Source: Przewalskia tangutica (lineage: Eukaryota > Streptophyta > Magnoliopsida > Solanales > Solanaceae). Taken from it: DNA of 64,000 bases. The DNA lies in assembly GCA_029844215.1 (NCBI GenBank), contig CM056728.1, positions 60,179,789-60,243,788 of the forward strand, in the 5' to 3' direction. Position numbers and translations under genes: made by a program. Shown here one piece after another: positions 32,846 through 45,202 of this stretch; the stretch's first letter is position 1; each line of letters starts with the position of its first letter. Below the pieces are notes generated by a model. It was given only the letters and a program-made list of their open reading frames with translations. It made no database searches and was not told the DNA's origin.

Positions 32846-34389
32846 TGTTACACCCCGTAGTTCCAGGGTATGTATATGAGGACGTACGTACGAGAATACG
32901 ACATTAAGATTGGAAAGGAAGAAAGATGCGATTTTTCGACGGAAAAGTTTCCGGATTTTGTGAAGGAAAAAGGTTTATTATTGAGAATTGGATTCTCAAC
33001 TTTGGTATTTAAGACTTTAAGAATTTATAAGAATTTTGGATTTTATTTTTCGGAATTGTTCACGTGGGGCCCACGGGAGGAATTTACGGTTTTGTGGGGC
33101 CCACTTTATTTTTGAAATTTTTTGGCATTACGGATATTTTCGGGAGATGAAATATTTTGGACGAGTAGGAGGACGACACATGGCACCCCCATGTGGCCCT
33201 ATGGCCGAAAATAGGGGACACTTGGCATTGGGGCATTTTTCTTGGAGACATGTGGCTAGCCACATGTCTCAATTTTGTGGTGGACATATGGTTGGTAGAA
33301 CCCATACACACATGTCCCCAATCTACACCACACACTTGCCTTGATCTTGGCCTTTGATTTCTCTATAAATACCCCCTTGAGTGCAAGACTTATTCATCCC
33401 ACACTTGAAATAATTTCCAAGGCAAATTCTCCCTCCCTCCCTTTGTAGTTCTCGCCCAACACCCCCCCCCCCTCTTGTGAAGAATTTCTTCAAGTATTGT
33501 TATAATCCCAAATACCTTAGCCTAAAATCCCTTGTAGTATTCCAAAGTAATCTTTATACTAAGAGCCCGAAAGTACTACTTTATTCCAATAGTCACAAAA
33601 TGAAACCCTAGAAAAATCTTCATAGCTTGGATGAAGTGTTAAGAGAAGTTGTTTAGAAACTTCTAAGGGTTGCTTGGAGCGGGTTGGAGCAGGAGCTAAA
33701 CGTTGCTCAGGATCGACTTTTAAATCTTGGATAATTTTGGGCTTATCGAGGTAATGATCTATGTCCTCCTATTGTAATTGGATATTACATATTGTAGTAG
33801 TTTATAATTGTGTATAAGATTTATGGAAGGGTGATTAAAAAGAATTGAACTGTATTTACATTGGACTGTATTTACAGTAGACTTATGTAGTAATATTGTG
33901 GGGCAGAATTGTACACGTCCGGTTAGACGTGTAATCCCCTTGGAGTTGTTGGCTTGGTAGCGGGTCTTGATTTAGGAGGATTTTTATTTGGTTGCGGGGG
34001 GGGGGGGGGAGGTGCTGCCCAATTTTCCGTAGAATAAGGAACTGTATACTTAGAATATTCTACGAAGAGAACTAGTAGTTGATAGATGTGTTGTGGTTAT
34101 TATAGGTGGATTGTCTACGCGCGACATACTCGACTTGGCTTGTGGATTAAGCCGAAGAGGTATGTGATTCTTCTTATACTCTTGAGCATGATTGTTGTGA
34201 ACTATATAGTACGGTAGACGTACGTGTGTGAAATGAATTTGGTTTGTTTAAAACATAAAGTGTTATAATGGCTTTATGGAAGTCAGTTATAACAACTTTA
34301 TGAAGATAAAAGAGAAACTTGATTTTGAAAGATAAGAGACTTGACTTATAAACGACTTGATTTCGGAAAAGGAGAAGTAACTTGATTTA
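32846..34389 (+). repeat. H 3' LTR, segment 1
   Basis: It starts TGTTACACCCCGTAGTTCC and repeats the 5' LTR closely, including the palindrome (33245-33270), TATA box (33364-33371), an 11-C run (33462-33472) and a 14-G run (33996-34009) that the 5' LTR lacks. It ends with ATTTA (34385-34389), the left duplication of element E. Confidence 0.9.
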
Positions 34390-35688
34390 TGTCACGACCC
34401 GACCTCGGGCCCGTGACTGGTGCCTTACCCCGGGCACCCTAGTGATACAACATCAGAGAAAATCAGCGGAAATAAAAACTTAAACATGAAACAAGATAAT
34501 ACGAAAACAAAGCAACCAAAGCGGTTACCTACGTATATATAAATAATTAAACCTGAACAGTTACATCCCTTTTCAAACCCTGCCCACAACAGTACTACAG
34601 ACCTCTAAGAATGAAATCACAACTACGACGGGACAGGGCCCCGCCATACCCCTGAATGTACAAGAACCTACAATCTCAGGGAATCATACCAAAAGATAAG
34701 CCTCCGGAGAAACGGAGCTTTCCCAAACGCTGAACTGTGACCCTAAGAGCGAGGATCAACGACTGGTGTACCTTTACCTGCGGCATGAACGCGGCCCAGA
34801 GGTCGATAACAGTACCAAGTATGTGAACCGAAAAATAATGTGGCGAAATCATAACGATCTATATAAAGCAGGCGACTTGTATGACAACCAATCTACATTC
34901 CACAATATATAAGCAGTCATGTCAAGTCAGGGACTCACGCAATCAAAGTAATCACTCAAATATAACTATGGGTCTCACGCCCACATCAATCATGTCGTGG
35001 AATACCATCCTCACGCCGGTAGTCTATGATATAATAACACAAGCGAGTACATGTGAACATCGAGTCCCACTGTTTCATAAAACCGTGCGGGCAAATGCGA
35101 AGGCATAGCTACGAGATCCAACTGCGTCATCGATGGCCGGGCACGAAAGCCGGCTACGAACCTCCAATACTAAATAACTATATCACGAAGGCGACCGTGG
35201 CAAGTCGATAGCCTCTACCAGATCCTCCTGCGCGCGTGGTGGCGGGGCAAGTAACCAGCTAACCACGGATCACTGGCCGTAGTCACGAGACTTCGTCCAA
35301 AACCGACGAAGGCGACACGTGGCAAGTCGATAGCCTCTACGAGATCCTCCTGCGCCACGTGGCGCGGGGGCAAGTAACGAGCTAACCACGGATCACAACC
35401 GTAAGTCACGAGCCTTCACCACAATCACGACTCGCGAAGGCGACACGTGGCAAGTCGATAGCCTCTACAGATCCTCCCGCGCGCGTGGCGGCGGGGAAAG
35501 TAACGAGCTAACCACGGATCACAACCGTAAGTCACGAGACTTCGCCAGCGGGCACGTAAAGCCAACTACGAACCAACTGCGTCAAGAACTTGGGGCGATG
35601 ACGGGGCTAGCTACGAGAACTAGGCGAATCGGTAAACCTCGTGGAGAGCTAGTCCATGGAACAACAATCCTAATGGAACCATACGCCA
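34390..35688 (-). repeat. E 3' LTR, end portion (left of G)
   Basis: It matches 49468-50700 of E's 5' LTR. From about 34800 onward it differs from that copy mostly by CCAG to CGAG/CGG and CCTG to CTG-type changes. It has three units of the roughly 125-bp CGAAGGCGACACGTGGCAAG-type repeat (starts near 35186, 35307 and 35435) where the other LTR has two. No gene is seen. Confidence 0.87.
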
Positions 35689-38600
35689 TCACGACCGAAC
35701 CGGGCGTGATCGTGCCTTACCGGGCACCCTAGTGATACAATCATCGAGTAATCGTGGAATATAAACAATAACATGAAATAACAAGAAGTATAAAACAATA
35801 ATGAAGACTTGCCTTTCGGCATATATATAAATCAATTTAAAACCGAACAGTTACATCCTTATTACAACTCGGCCCACAACAGTACTACAGACCTCTAAGA
35901 ATGATATGACAACAATGGCGGACGGGGCCGCCATACCGAATGTAAATACCTACAACGACGGGGACTATACGGCTGATAAGCCTCGGAGAAGCGGAGCTTT
36001 CCCAAATGACTTGTGACCACTAAGAGCGAGGATCGATAGCGGTGTACCTTTACTGCGGCATGAGCGGCCTCGAAGGAGGTCGATAACAGTACCGAGTATG
36101 TGATCTTTGAAAATCGTAAATGAAATCATAGTAGTCTATATAAAGCAGGAGACATGCATGATAACCAAACTACAATTCACAATAAATAAGCAGTCATGTC
36201 AAGTCAGGGACTCACGCCTCAAGTCATCACTCAAATATAACTATGGGTCTCGCCCACAACATCAATCATGCCCGTGGAATACCTTCCTCACTGCCGGCAG
36301 TCTATGATATAAAAGCATCAAGGAATACACATGAACACCAGGTCCCACCTGTGTCCTAATAAAACCGTACAGGGTAAGTACGAAGGCATAGCCGACTACT
36401 AAAACCCACAGTACCAACAAGGTCATAAACTGTATCATGAGATCTGTCTTGCCGTCACATGATCAAAGCCGCCACTCGCGCATGATATCTAATGTGCGCG
36501 TCTAGCCCCGAACTCTCGCGACTCCGCGATAGGCCAAACTCATCGGCCGCGTGAGGTATAACCCCGCATCGAGGGTATCTACTCCGGCATCCGCTGGACT
36601 CGCGATCCGCGTGGCCACATGCCGCATGACCATAAAGGCGCGACACTAACACGGAACTCGTAGCTCCGCATAGGCCGGGACCGCATGAGGTATTCTCGAA
36701 TCATAGGTCACACGGACCGCTGAGTCTACCCGCGTCGGAGGCGACAACCTCCGGAAACAAGTCAAGGTGAGTGGTACAGTACCAACATATTGGCTGATAG
36801 TGAAACAATTTAAGCGCGATCGAGGGGAAACCCCTTTACACAAACATCACAAGATACTAAAACACGTAGCATCCTAGCATGTTTACTTAACAAATCAACA
36901 AGAAAGTATTACAAGGCTATCACAACCCAACACAATCAAGTTATACACACAAGGCACTTTCTACTATATGATTAACAAGATCGGGTTTTTATCCCCAAAG
37001 TACTTCATACATTAACTCTTTTAAAAGATACGTTACTTTCACAAAAGTCACACAATACCCGTAGTATATGAAAATAGAGTGATTTTCTTTTGAAGTAAAT
37101 CAAAACACTTCTCTTTGTAAAATCAAGTAACAGCATTCTTTTCCAAACGTTTCAAGTTTGCCTAATTTCAATTACTCAAGTTTCTCATTTTTCGAAAGGT
37201 TTCGTAGTTCATAGTTTTAATCCTTTAAAACAATTTGAGAAACATATACCTTATGTGTGAGTAGGTTATTCTTGTTCATAACAATCTTATTAAGCAGCCA
37301 TGATCTAGGAAATGTAATATCATTTTGTCTCATCTTAGCTTCTATGCAGATGGAGGTTTCTACTGGTTTTAATAATACTTCATTAATTAAAACATTTCCA
37401 TTTATTAACGCTGCAGTGGTTTGTCGATACACATTTCTGATTTCCGAAATCAGTAAAACATTATCCCTTTTAAAAACCAAGTACTCGTTACTCACGAATG
37501 AGGTTTCACACAAAATTCATATAATTCATTTAAGTTAAGTCTCTTAACTTCTAAAATAAATAAATCATTCGTTTTATCTTTCTTAAGCCATTATACCTAA
37601 CTTCCCATAAAGCTAGTATAACTCTTAAGATTTTAAAACCAAGTATTCCTCTTCTTTTAAAAACAGTTCTTAATTCTCTTGAACTACTTCAAGATTATTA
37701 TTATTCGGGCTTAAGTCAAAAGACATTGTCGTACAACTACGTTCAATTAACACACGTACGTCTACCGTACTACATAGTTATACACATATCATGCTAGAAG
37801 AGATAGGAAGAGGTTCACATACCTCGCGACGATTATCGACTATTAGCAAATCGCTTCCACGCTATAACCCTAGCTGGTCCACCTTCTCAGTAGCACATGC
37901 TACTCGCGAACATTCAACCTATACAGGTTATACAAGTCTATCAAAGTCTAGACTACTCGGTAGAATAAATCTAGATACAAGATCCTACGGGAAAATTGGG
38001 CAGCCCTTCCCTACAGTCAAACTACAAGTCTCATCTGATACACCCTACGTAATTACAGTTCAGTTCTCTTCTTTAAATTCAGGCTTAAGTCCAAGGACAT
38101 TGCCACAAAACTATGTTCAGTTCTTATATATAGTATACTTCAACTATATATTCCTACAACATGTAATCTCCAATTACAATAGGGGGACAAGATAATTACC
38201 TCGATAAGCCCATAATTATCCAAGTATAGATGCCGATCCTTAGCAACGCTTAGCTCCTACTCCGGGTGCTCCAACCCGCTCCAAACAACCCTTAGAAGTT
38301 CTACGCAACTTCTTCTTAATACTCCAACCAACTATGGAGATTTTCCTTAGGGTTCGGTTTTGTGACTGACGGGAAGTATAATTGTATTACGGGGTTTTTC
38401 GTATAGGTACAACCTTAGAATACTACAAGGTATACGGCTAAGGTAATTTTGGGTATAACAACAATACTTTTGAGAGTATTTCTACCAAGAGGGGGGGTAT
38501 TTATACGAGACAACACCACAAGGGGGGTGTATACCCCTCGGCCAACCCCACTAGGGGGGGTACTCTCGGCCAAGGGAGGGGGGGAGGGGCTCTCGGCCAA

Positions 38601-39126
38601 GGGGGCCTTCTCAAAGGGGGAGAGGGGGTGTTGGACGAAACACAACACAAAGGGAGGGAGGAATTTTAGACTTAGGAAAATATTTGGATGAAGAAGTCTT
38701 CAAAGGGGGGGTTATTTATAGGTCAAGCCAAGGCCAACCAATGGCCAAGATCATGCCAAGTGCAAGGCAAGTGTAGGGCCAAGATCATGCCAAGTGCACC
38801 TTATCCATCTACCACACAAATATCACAAAATATCCTACCTACTCCCACTCACCCATTTCGTCCCAATTGCCGTCCAAAGCCCACCAATGAGAGGGTGCCA
38901 AGTGTCACCCTCTTGTTGGTCCAAAATGTTTCGTCTCTCGGAAAAATCCGCAAAAATTAGAAATGACATAGCCGGAATTTTCCCTTCGCAAGTTATGTAA
39001 AACGTTTCGTCGGAAAACGACTCTAATCGGGTGTTGTGCACAAAAAATAAATCGGCCAAGCCACTTTAAAGCCCAAACTTTTCTCGCACGCCCCACGCAC
39101 ATACTCTGGAAATACGGGGTATAACA
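35689..39126 (-). repeat. G 3' LTR
   Basis: It begins (minus strand) TGTTATACCCCGTATTTCC at 39126 and has its TATA box at 38713-38720. It contains the 160-bp shared block (37271-37434) and a G-rich/C-rich stretch at 38490-38630. Short open frames inside it are LTR shadows. Confidence 0.87.
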
Positions 39127-39161
39127 TTCTCCCCTCCTTAGAAACATTCGTCCCGAATGTT
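39127..39161 (-). promoter_or_regulatory. PPT and hairpin of G
   Basis: On the minus strand the hairpin AACATTCG-GGA-CGAATGTT (39161-39143) precedes the purine tract AAGGAGGGGAGAA (39139-39127), which abuts the 3' LTR. Confidence 0.82.
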
Positions 39162-39399
39162 CCTTCTAAGTCCCAAAACAACGTGCGCCAGTATAGTCTT
39201 CACTACTATACTTACGAGAACAATCCTGCCACACCTGGCCACAGAAACACCTGCGCAATTACTTACATCCAAGTCCACGAGGAACACCTCTAACATCACC
39301 ACAAATACCTCTCTCCGGGGTCTAAAATATACTCCTTTCGCACCTTCTCTTTACAAAAGAAATGATCACATCTATGCTCGCTATACATGCTCGCTTCTC

Positions 39400-39940
39400 C
39401 CCTTACGCGTCGTACCCTTCTCGTACACTCGAACTCTTTCTTACCATATCTCTGTTACTGATTCAGTTTCCAAATATCTGGGTTACAATCTCTAACTTGG
39501 TCATCATAACTGGGAATACTCTGGATGGACCTCCGATTTCCTTCTCGAACATAACACGAAAGACTGGACGCACTGCCTCCTAAGTCGGACGGCAAATGCT
39601 AACATATAGGCAACCTGGCCTATCCCTCACATGAACTCAAAAGGCCCAAAGTAACTCGGGCTAAGTTTCCTCTGTTTTTTTTTTTCCAAAACTCGTCACA
39701 CCCTATCCGGGGTGGTACCTTCAAGAAGACCGACCGTCAACCTGAACTCTAAGCGTCGTCGCCGATAATCCGCACGATTTCCGTTGACTTTGAGCTGCCA
39801 ATAATCCTCATCTGGACAAGATTCACCCTATCCACATTCTACTGATTAAGTATGAACCAACTATCTGAACCTTGCCAACATCGAACCAATCGACCGGCAA
39901 CTTACACTTCCGCCCCTACAAGGCGTCATAAAGTGACATC
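39400..39940 (-). pseudogene. Gypsy integrase C-terminal remnant (G)
   Basis: The minus strand reads a degraded YDAL-GRKCKL...DWFDVGK stretch near 39940-39870 and an EELSPSYFGPFEF-like block near 39680-39640, then VAYMLAF near 39620. Frames are broken. It is the same remnant as in A1 and F, so these copies share one ancestral deletion structure. Confidence 0.68.
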
Positions 39941-40099
39941 CGAACACTGAAATGGTAGCTAAAAACACTCCTTCAACAGGAGACAACAATCCTTGCAACT
40001 ACCCCTGAAATCCAAACACTGGCCCGAGGGCGAATGCGATACTGAGACTTACCGGAGTTCCTACTCTGCCTGGTAAAAACCTCCAGAAAAGGAAACAGT

Positions 40100-40800
40100 C
40101 GTACTCTGGGCTCCACTGTCTGTCATAAGGTGAAGGTAGGCACCTCGTGCAGCCTTACAACCTGCCTGATGTAACATCTTGCATAACCCTCTGCCGAGTA
40201 AACGATCTTGACTGAAAGACAACACGGGCTGACCTCATTGGCCCGACTACTGGTTGAACGCATCCACGAACTCGTACGATGGTTAACTAAACTTGGGCCT
40301 AACACCCTCGTGACCCTACCATAAGGCGGGACCACCACAAACTGACCCCACCACCACACAGGCCGCGGGTTGACCCGCAACGTGGCCTCAACCCGACACG
40401 GCAACGCGCAAAACACTAGCTCCCCAAAGGAAAACTCTCACTAAACACGTTACGAAAACCTAGCGGTCTTCTTAGTTCAACTACCCTCTTTCATTCCACA
40501 CTACTTAGGGACCTATCCCAATCATAGCTCACGTGCACTATGCACTCCGATAAGGATCAAACATAACACTACACCTTTACTCGAGATGGCCTTACCTCTA
40601 AGGTCTTCACGTATAAAACTCTAAGGCTCACACCTTCTCTATCCCCCAAATCTTACTTGGTTAACTAACCAAGATTTCTAATCACAATTCACACAATGCT
40701 ATCAGAATATAACACTTAAGGTATACTCACCTTATTACACATACTAATCCCTAGAGGGTTAAAGATCTATCTGTATTTACTGCTTCACTCCCCTTAGTCG
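40100..40800 (-). other. G middle non-coding module
   Basis: It is homologous to 1-430 and about 60080-60700 in family A and, more distantly, to 31880-32500 and 47880-48530 in family B. The hairpin arms GGGTTGA/TCAACCC are present (near 40366-40396). A 97-codon minus-strand frame (40123-40416) is not supported as a gene. Nothing else is recognised. Confidence 0.7.
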
Positions 40801-40896
40801 TTCTAATTAAACACCTCGTGAGCGCATAGCTAAGGAAGGTGACGAACTACCCTTCGATCACGAAGCCGAGTCCTCCATCGCATCCTTCCTACTAGG

Positions 40897-41556
40897 ACGT
40901 CCTTTCCACACATGGCCCTGTCGGCCGCAGGTAAAACAAATACCAACTAAAAGACGACATTCCCCGGAATGACGCCTGTCACATTGTGAACCGGAAGCCC
41001 TGGAGCTCTGACCAACTCCTGCCTACCCCGAACGTCCTGAACCCCGTGGAGGACCTCTCTGCACTGGTGGATGTGCATAATCTAATCGGCCGCGAGGCGA
41101 TTCGCCTCGAAAGTTACCAAAGGACCTTGCTGCTCCGGCCCTCTTCTGCTGTCCTTCGTTAACCCGTCGATCTCTACGTTTCTCGGCCTGCTGCGCATAA
41201 GCCCGTATAAAGGCTATGCTCAAGCCTAACTGAAGAACTACTCTTGCACAACCCTCTCGTTGATATTCATCAAGACTCGCGGTACATCGGTATACTCTCT
41301 GGTAGCCAAATCCATAGCTAATGTGGTCGCTTTCGCAATCTAAATTCACGCTGTCCGGCCGTGGGCGAAGGTGCAAATATCATGGCCGCAGTAGGAACGC
41401 GCCCGTGCTAAACTCTGCTGGGGCTAGTGACGTCGCGATACTCCCGAATGAAGCACTACCCTAGGTAATGATTGGGCTGTGCCTCGTAACCCTCATGCTC
41501 TACTCGCGACTCCTCGGCCGCCTTGTCCTCTGGGCGGGTTTGCCTACGCGGGGCAT
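40897..41556 (-). pseudogene. G gag remnant with zinc knuckle
   Basis: On the minus strand the start ATG is at 41556. The open stretch 41376-41023 contains LDEYQREG and AEKRRDRRVNEGQQKRAG, then RSFGNFRGESP, matching the region between capsid and nucleocapsid in D and H. A knuckle reads CFTCGRQGH (40938-40912), but its last cysteine is missing. The capsid-type block of H and D is absent, so the gene is shortened. Confidence 0.75.
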
Positions 41557-41739
41557 AGCGGTAAGGAAAGAAATACGTTAGAGGTCCAACTTACAACACG
41601 GCTCTAAGGCACGATCTCGGAGTGAGAAGAATAGAAACCAATCCTAAATATCCTATAGCCTCGCGGTTATTGGTGTGGTGCACAACACCGATAATCAAGA
41701 CTCTCGGATACGATGCGTAGACACTTTCCGAGGATTAAT

Positions 41740-41751
41740 CGCTCGATACCA
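41740..41751 (-). promoter_or_regulatory. Primer-binding site of G (altered reading)
   Basis: The minus strand reads TGGTATCGAGCG four bases from the 5' LTR, the same CAG-to-CG change as in D and F. Confidence 0.8.
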
Positions 41752-41754
41752 CTT

Positions 41755-44700
41755 TGTCACGACCGAACCGGGCCCGTGATCGTGCCTTACCCCGGCACCC
41801 TAGTGATACAATCATCGAGTGTCGGAATATAAACAATAACATGAAATAACAAGAAGTATAAAACAATAATCTGTGAAGACTTGCCTTTCGGCATATATAT
41901 AAATCAATTTAAAACCGAACAATTACATCCTTATTACAACTCGGCCCACAACAGTACTACAGACCTCTAAGAATGATATGACAACAATGGCGGGACAGGG
42001 CCCCGCCATACCCCTGAATGTAAATACCTACAACGACAGGGGACTATACGGCGATAAGCCTCGAGAAACGGAGCTTTCCCAACGAATCGTGACCCTAGAG
42101 CGAGGATCAATGACAGTGTACCTTTACTGCGGCATGAACGCAGCCCGAAGGAGGTCGATCTAACAGTCCGAGTATGTGGCGAAAATCGTAAATGAAATCA
42201 TAGTAGTCTATATAAAGCAGGAGACATGTATGATAACAAAACTACAGTTCACAATAAATAAGCAGTCATGTCAAGTCAGGGACTCACGCCCTCAAAGTCA
42301 TCACTCAAATATAACTATGGGTCTCACGCCCACAACATCAATCATGCCCGTGGAATACCTTCCTCACTGCTGGCAGTCTATGATATAAAAGCATCAAGGA
42401 ATACACATGAACACCAGGTCCCACCTGTGTCCTAATAAAACCGTACAGGGTAAGTACGAAGGCATAGCCGACTACTAAAACCCATAGTACCAACAAGGTC
42501 ATAAACTGTATCATGAGATCTGTCTAGACCGTCACATGATCAAAGCTGGCCACTCGCCCGCAGTATCTAATGTGCGCGTCTAGCCCTGGAACTCTCCGCA
42601 GCTCCGCATAGGCCAAACTCATCGGCCCGCATGAGGTATAACCCGCGTCGGTAGCTACTCCGGCGTCCGCTGGACTCGCGATCGCGTGGCCACATAGACC
42701 GCATGACCATAAAGGCCGCACACTAACCTGGAACTCTCGTAGCTCCGCATAGGCCCCCGGGACCCGCATGAGGTATTCTCGAATCATAGGTCACACAGAC
42801 CCGCCTGAGTCTACCCCGCATCGGAGGGCAGCTTAACCTCCGGAAACAAGTCAAGGTGAGTGGTACAGTACCAACATATCGGCTGATAGTGAAACAATTT
42901 AAGCGCGATCGAGGGGAAACCCCTTTACACAAACATCACAAGATACTAACACACGTAGCATCCTAGCATGTTTACTTAACAAATCAACAAGAAAGTATTA
43001 CAAGGCTATCACAACCCAACACAATCAAGTTATACACACAAGGCACTTTCTACTATATGATTAACAAGATCGGGTTTTTATCCCCAAGGTACTTCATACA
43101 TTAACTCTTTTAAAAGATACGTTACTTTCACAAAAGTCACACAATACCCGTAGTATATGAAAATAGAGTGATTATCTTTTGAAGTAAATCAAAACACTTC
43201 TCTTTGTAAAATCAAGTAATGAAGATTCTTTTCCAAACGTTTCAAGTTTGCCTAATTTCAATTACTCAAGTTTCTCATTTTTCGAAAGGTTTCGTAGTTC
43301 ATAGTTTTAATCCTTTAAAACAATTTGAGAAACATATACCTTATGTGTGAGTAGGTTATTCTTGTTCATAACAATCTTATTAAGCAGCCATGATCTAGGA
43401 AATGTAATATCATTTTGTCTCATCTTAGCTTCTATGCAGATGGAGGTTTCTACTGGTTTTAATAATACTTCATTAATTAAAACATTTCCATTTATTAACT
43501 GCGATGGTTTGTCGATACACATTTACGATTTCCAAATCAAGAAACATTATCCTTTTAAAAACCAAGTACTCGTTACTCACGAATGAGGTTTCACACAAAA
43601 TTCATATAATTCATTTAAGTTAAGTCTCTTAACTTCTAAAATAAATAAATCATTCGTTTTATCTTTCTTAAGCCATTATACCTAACTTCCCATAAAGCTA
43701 GTATAACTCTTAAGATTTTAAAACCAAGTATTCCTCTTCTTTTAAAAACAGTTCTTAATTCTCTTGAACTACTTCAAGATTATTATTATTCGGGCTTAAG
43801 TCAAAAGACATTGCCGCATAACCACGTTCAATTAACACACGTACGTCTACCGTACTACATAGTTATACACATATCATGCTAGAAGAGATAGGAAGAGGTT
43901 CACATACCTCGCGACGATTATCGACTATTAGCAAATCGCTCCACGGCTATAACCCGGCTAGCCTGGTCCACCTTCTCAAGTAGCACATGCTACTCGCAGA
44001 ACATTCAACCTATACAGGTTATACAAGTCTATCAAAGTCTAGACTACTCGGTAGAATAAATCTAGATACAAGATCCTACGGGAAATTGGGCAGCCCACTG
44101 CCGTCAACTACACAAGTCTACATGTCAGATCCTACGTAATTCAGATTCGATTCTCTTCTTTAAATTCAGGCTTAAGTCCAAGGACATTGCCACAAAACTA
44201 TGTTCAGTTCTTATATATAGTATACTTCAACTATATATTCCTACAACATGTAATCTCCAATTACAATAGGGGGACAAGATAATTACCTCGATAAGCCCAT
44301 AATTATCCAAGTATAGATGTCGATCCTTAGCAACGCTTAGCTCCTACTCCGGGTGCTCCAACCCGCTCCAAACAACCCTTAGAAGTTCTACGCAACTTCT
44401 TCTTAATACTCCAACCAACTATGGAGATTTTCCTTAGGGTTCGGTTTTGTGACTGACGGGAAGTATAATAGTATTACGGGGTTTTTCGTATAGGTACAAC
44501 CTTAGAATACTACAAGGTATACGGCTAAGGTAATTTTGGGTATAACAACAATACTTTTGAGAGTATTTCTACCAAGAGGGGGGGTATTTATACGAGACAA
44601 CACCACAAGGGGGGGTGTATACCCCTCGGCCAACCCAACTAGGGGGGGTACTCGGCGAGGGGAGGGCTCTCGGCCACGGGGGCCTTCTCAAAGGGGAGAG

Positions 44701-45202
44701 GGGTGTTGGGAAACACAACACAAAGGGAGGGAGTAATGTTAGACTTAGGAAAATATTTGGATGAAGAAGTCTTCAAAGGGGGGGGTTATTTATAGGTCAA
44801 GCCAAGGCCAACCAATGGCCAAGATCATGCCAAGTGCAAGGCAAGTGTAGGGCCAAGATCATGCCAAGTGCACCTTATCCATCTACCACACAAATATCAC
44901 AAAATATCCTACCTACTCCCACTCACCCATTTCGTCCCAATTGCCGTCCAAAGCCCACCAATGAGAGGGTGCCAAGTGTCACCCTCTTGTTGGTCCAAAA
45001 TGTTTCGTCTCTCGGAAAAATCCGCAAAAATTAGAAATGACATAGCCGGAATTTTCCCTTCGCAAGTTATGTAAAACGTTTCATCGGAAAACGACTCTAA
45101 TCGGGTGTTGTGCACAAAAAATAAATCGGCCAAGCCACTTTAAAGCCCAAACTTTTCTACGTACGTCCTTACGTACATACTATGGAAATACGGGGTATAA
45201 CA
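41755..45202 (-). repeat. G 5' LTR
   Basis: It is 3448 bp, with the minus-strand start TGTTATACCCC at 45202, TATA box at 44787-44794 and the 160-bp block at 43361-43521. Long stretches are near identical to G's 3' LTR (for example 42900-43480 against 36800-37410). Differences again concentrate at CAG/CTG/CCGG sites. No gene is seen. Confidence 0.9.

Larger units (their letters stand above)
35689..45202 (-). mobile_element. G: antisense non-autonomous family A element, 9.5 kb
   Basis: The minus-strand 5' LTR is 41755-45202, the internal region 39127-41754 (2.6 kb) and the 3' LTR about 35689-39126. The right duplication is GCCAC (45203-45207). The left junction reads GCCA then TCACGACC, so the last TSD base and the terminal CA of the LTR are damaged, and six bases of flank are missing compared with 50697-50712. 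The internal region has gag remnants, the shared middle module and an integrase tail, but no protease, RT or RNase H. Confidence 0.88.
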
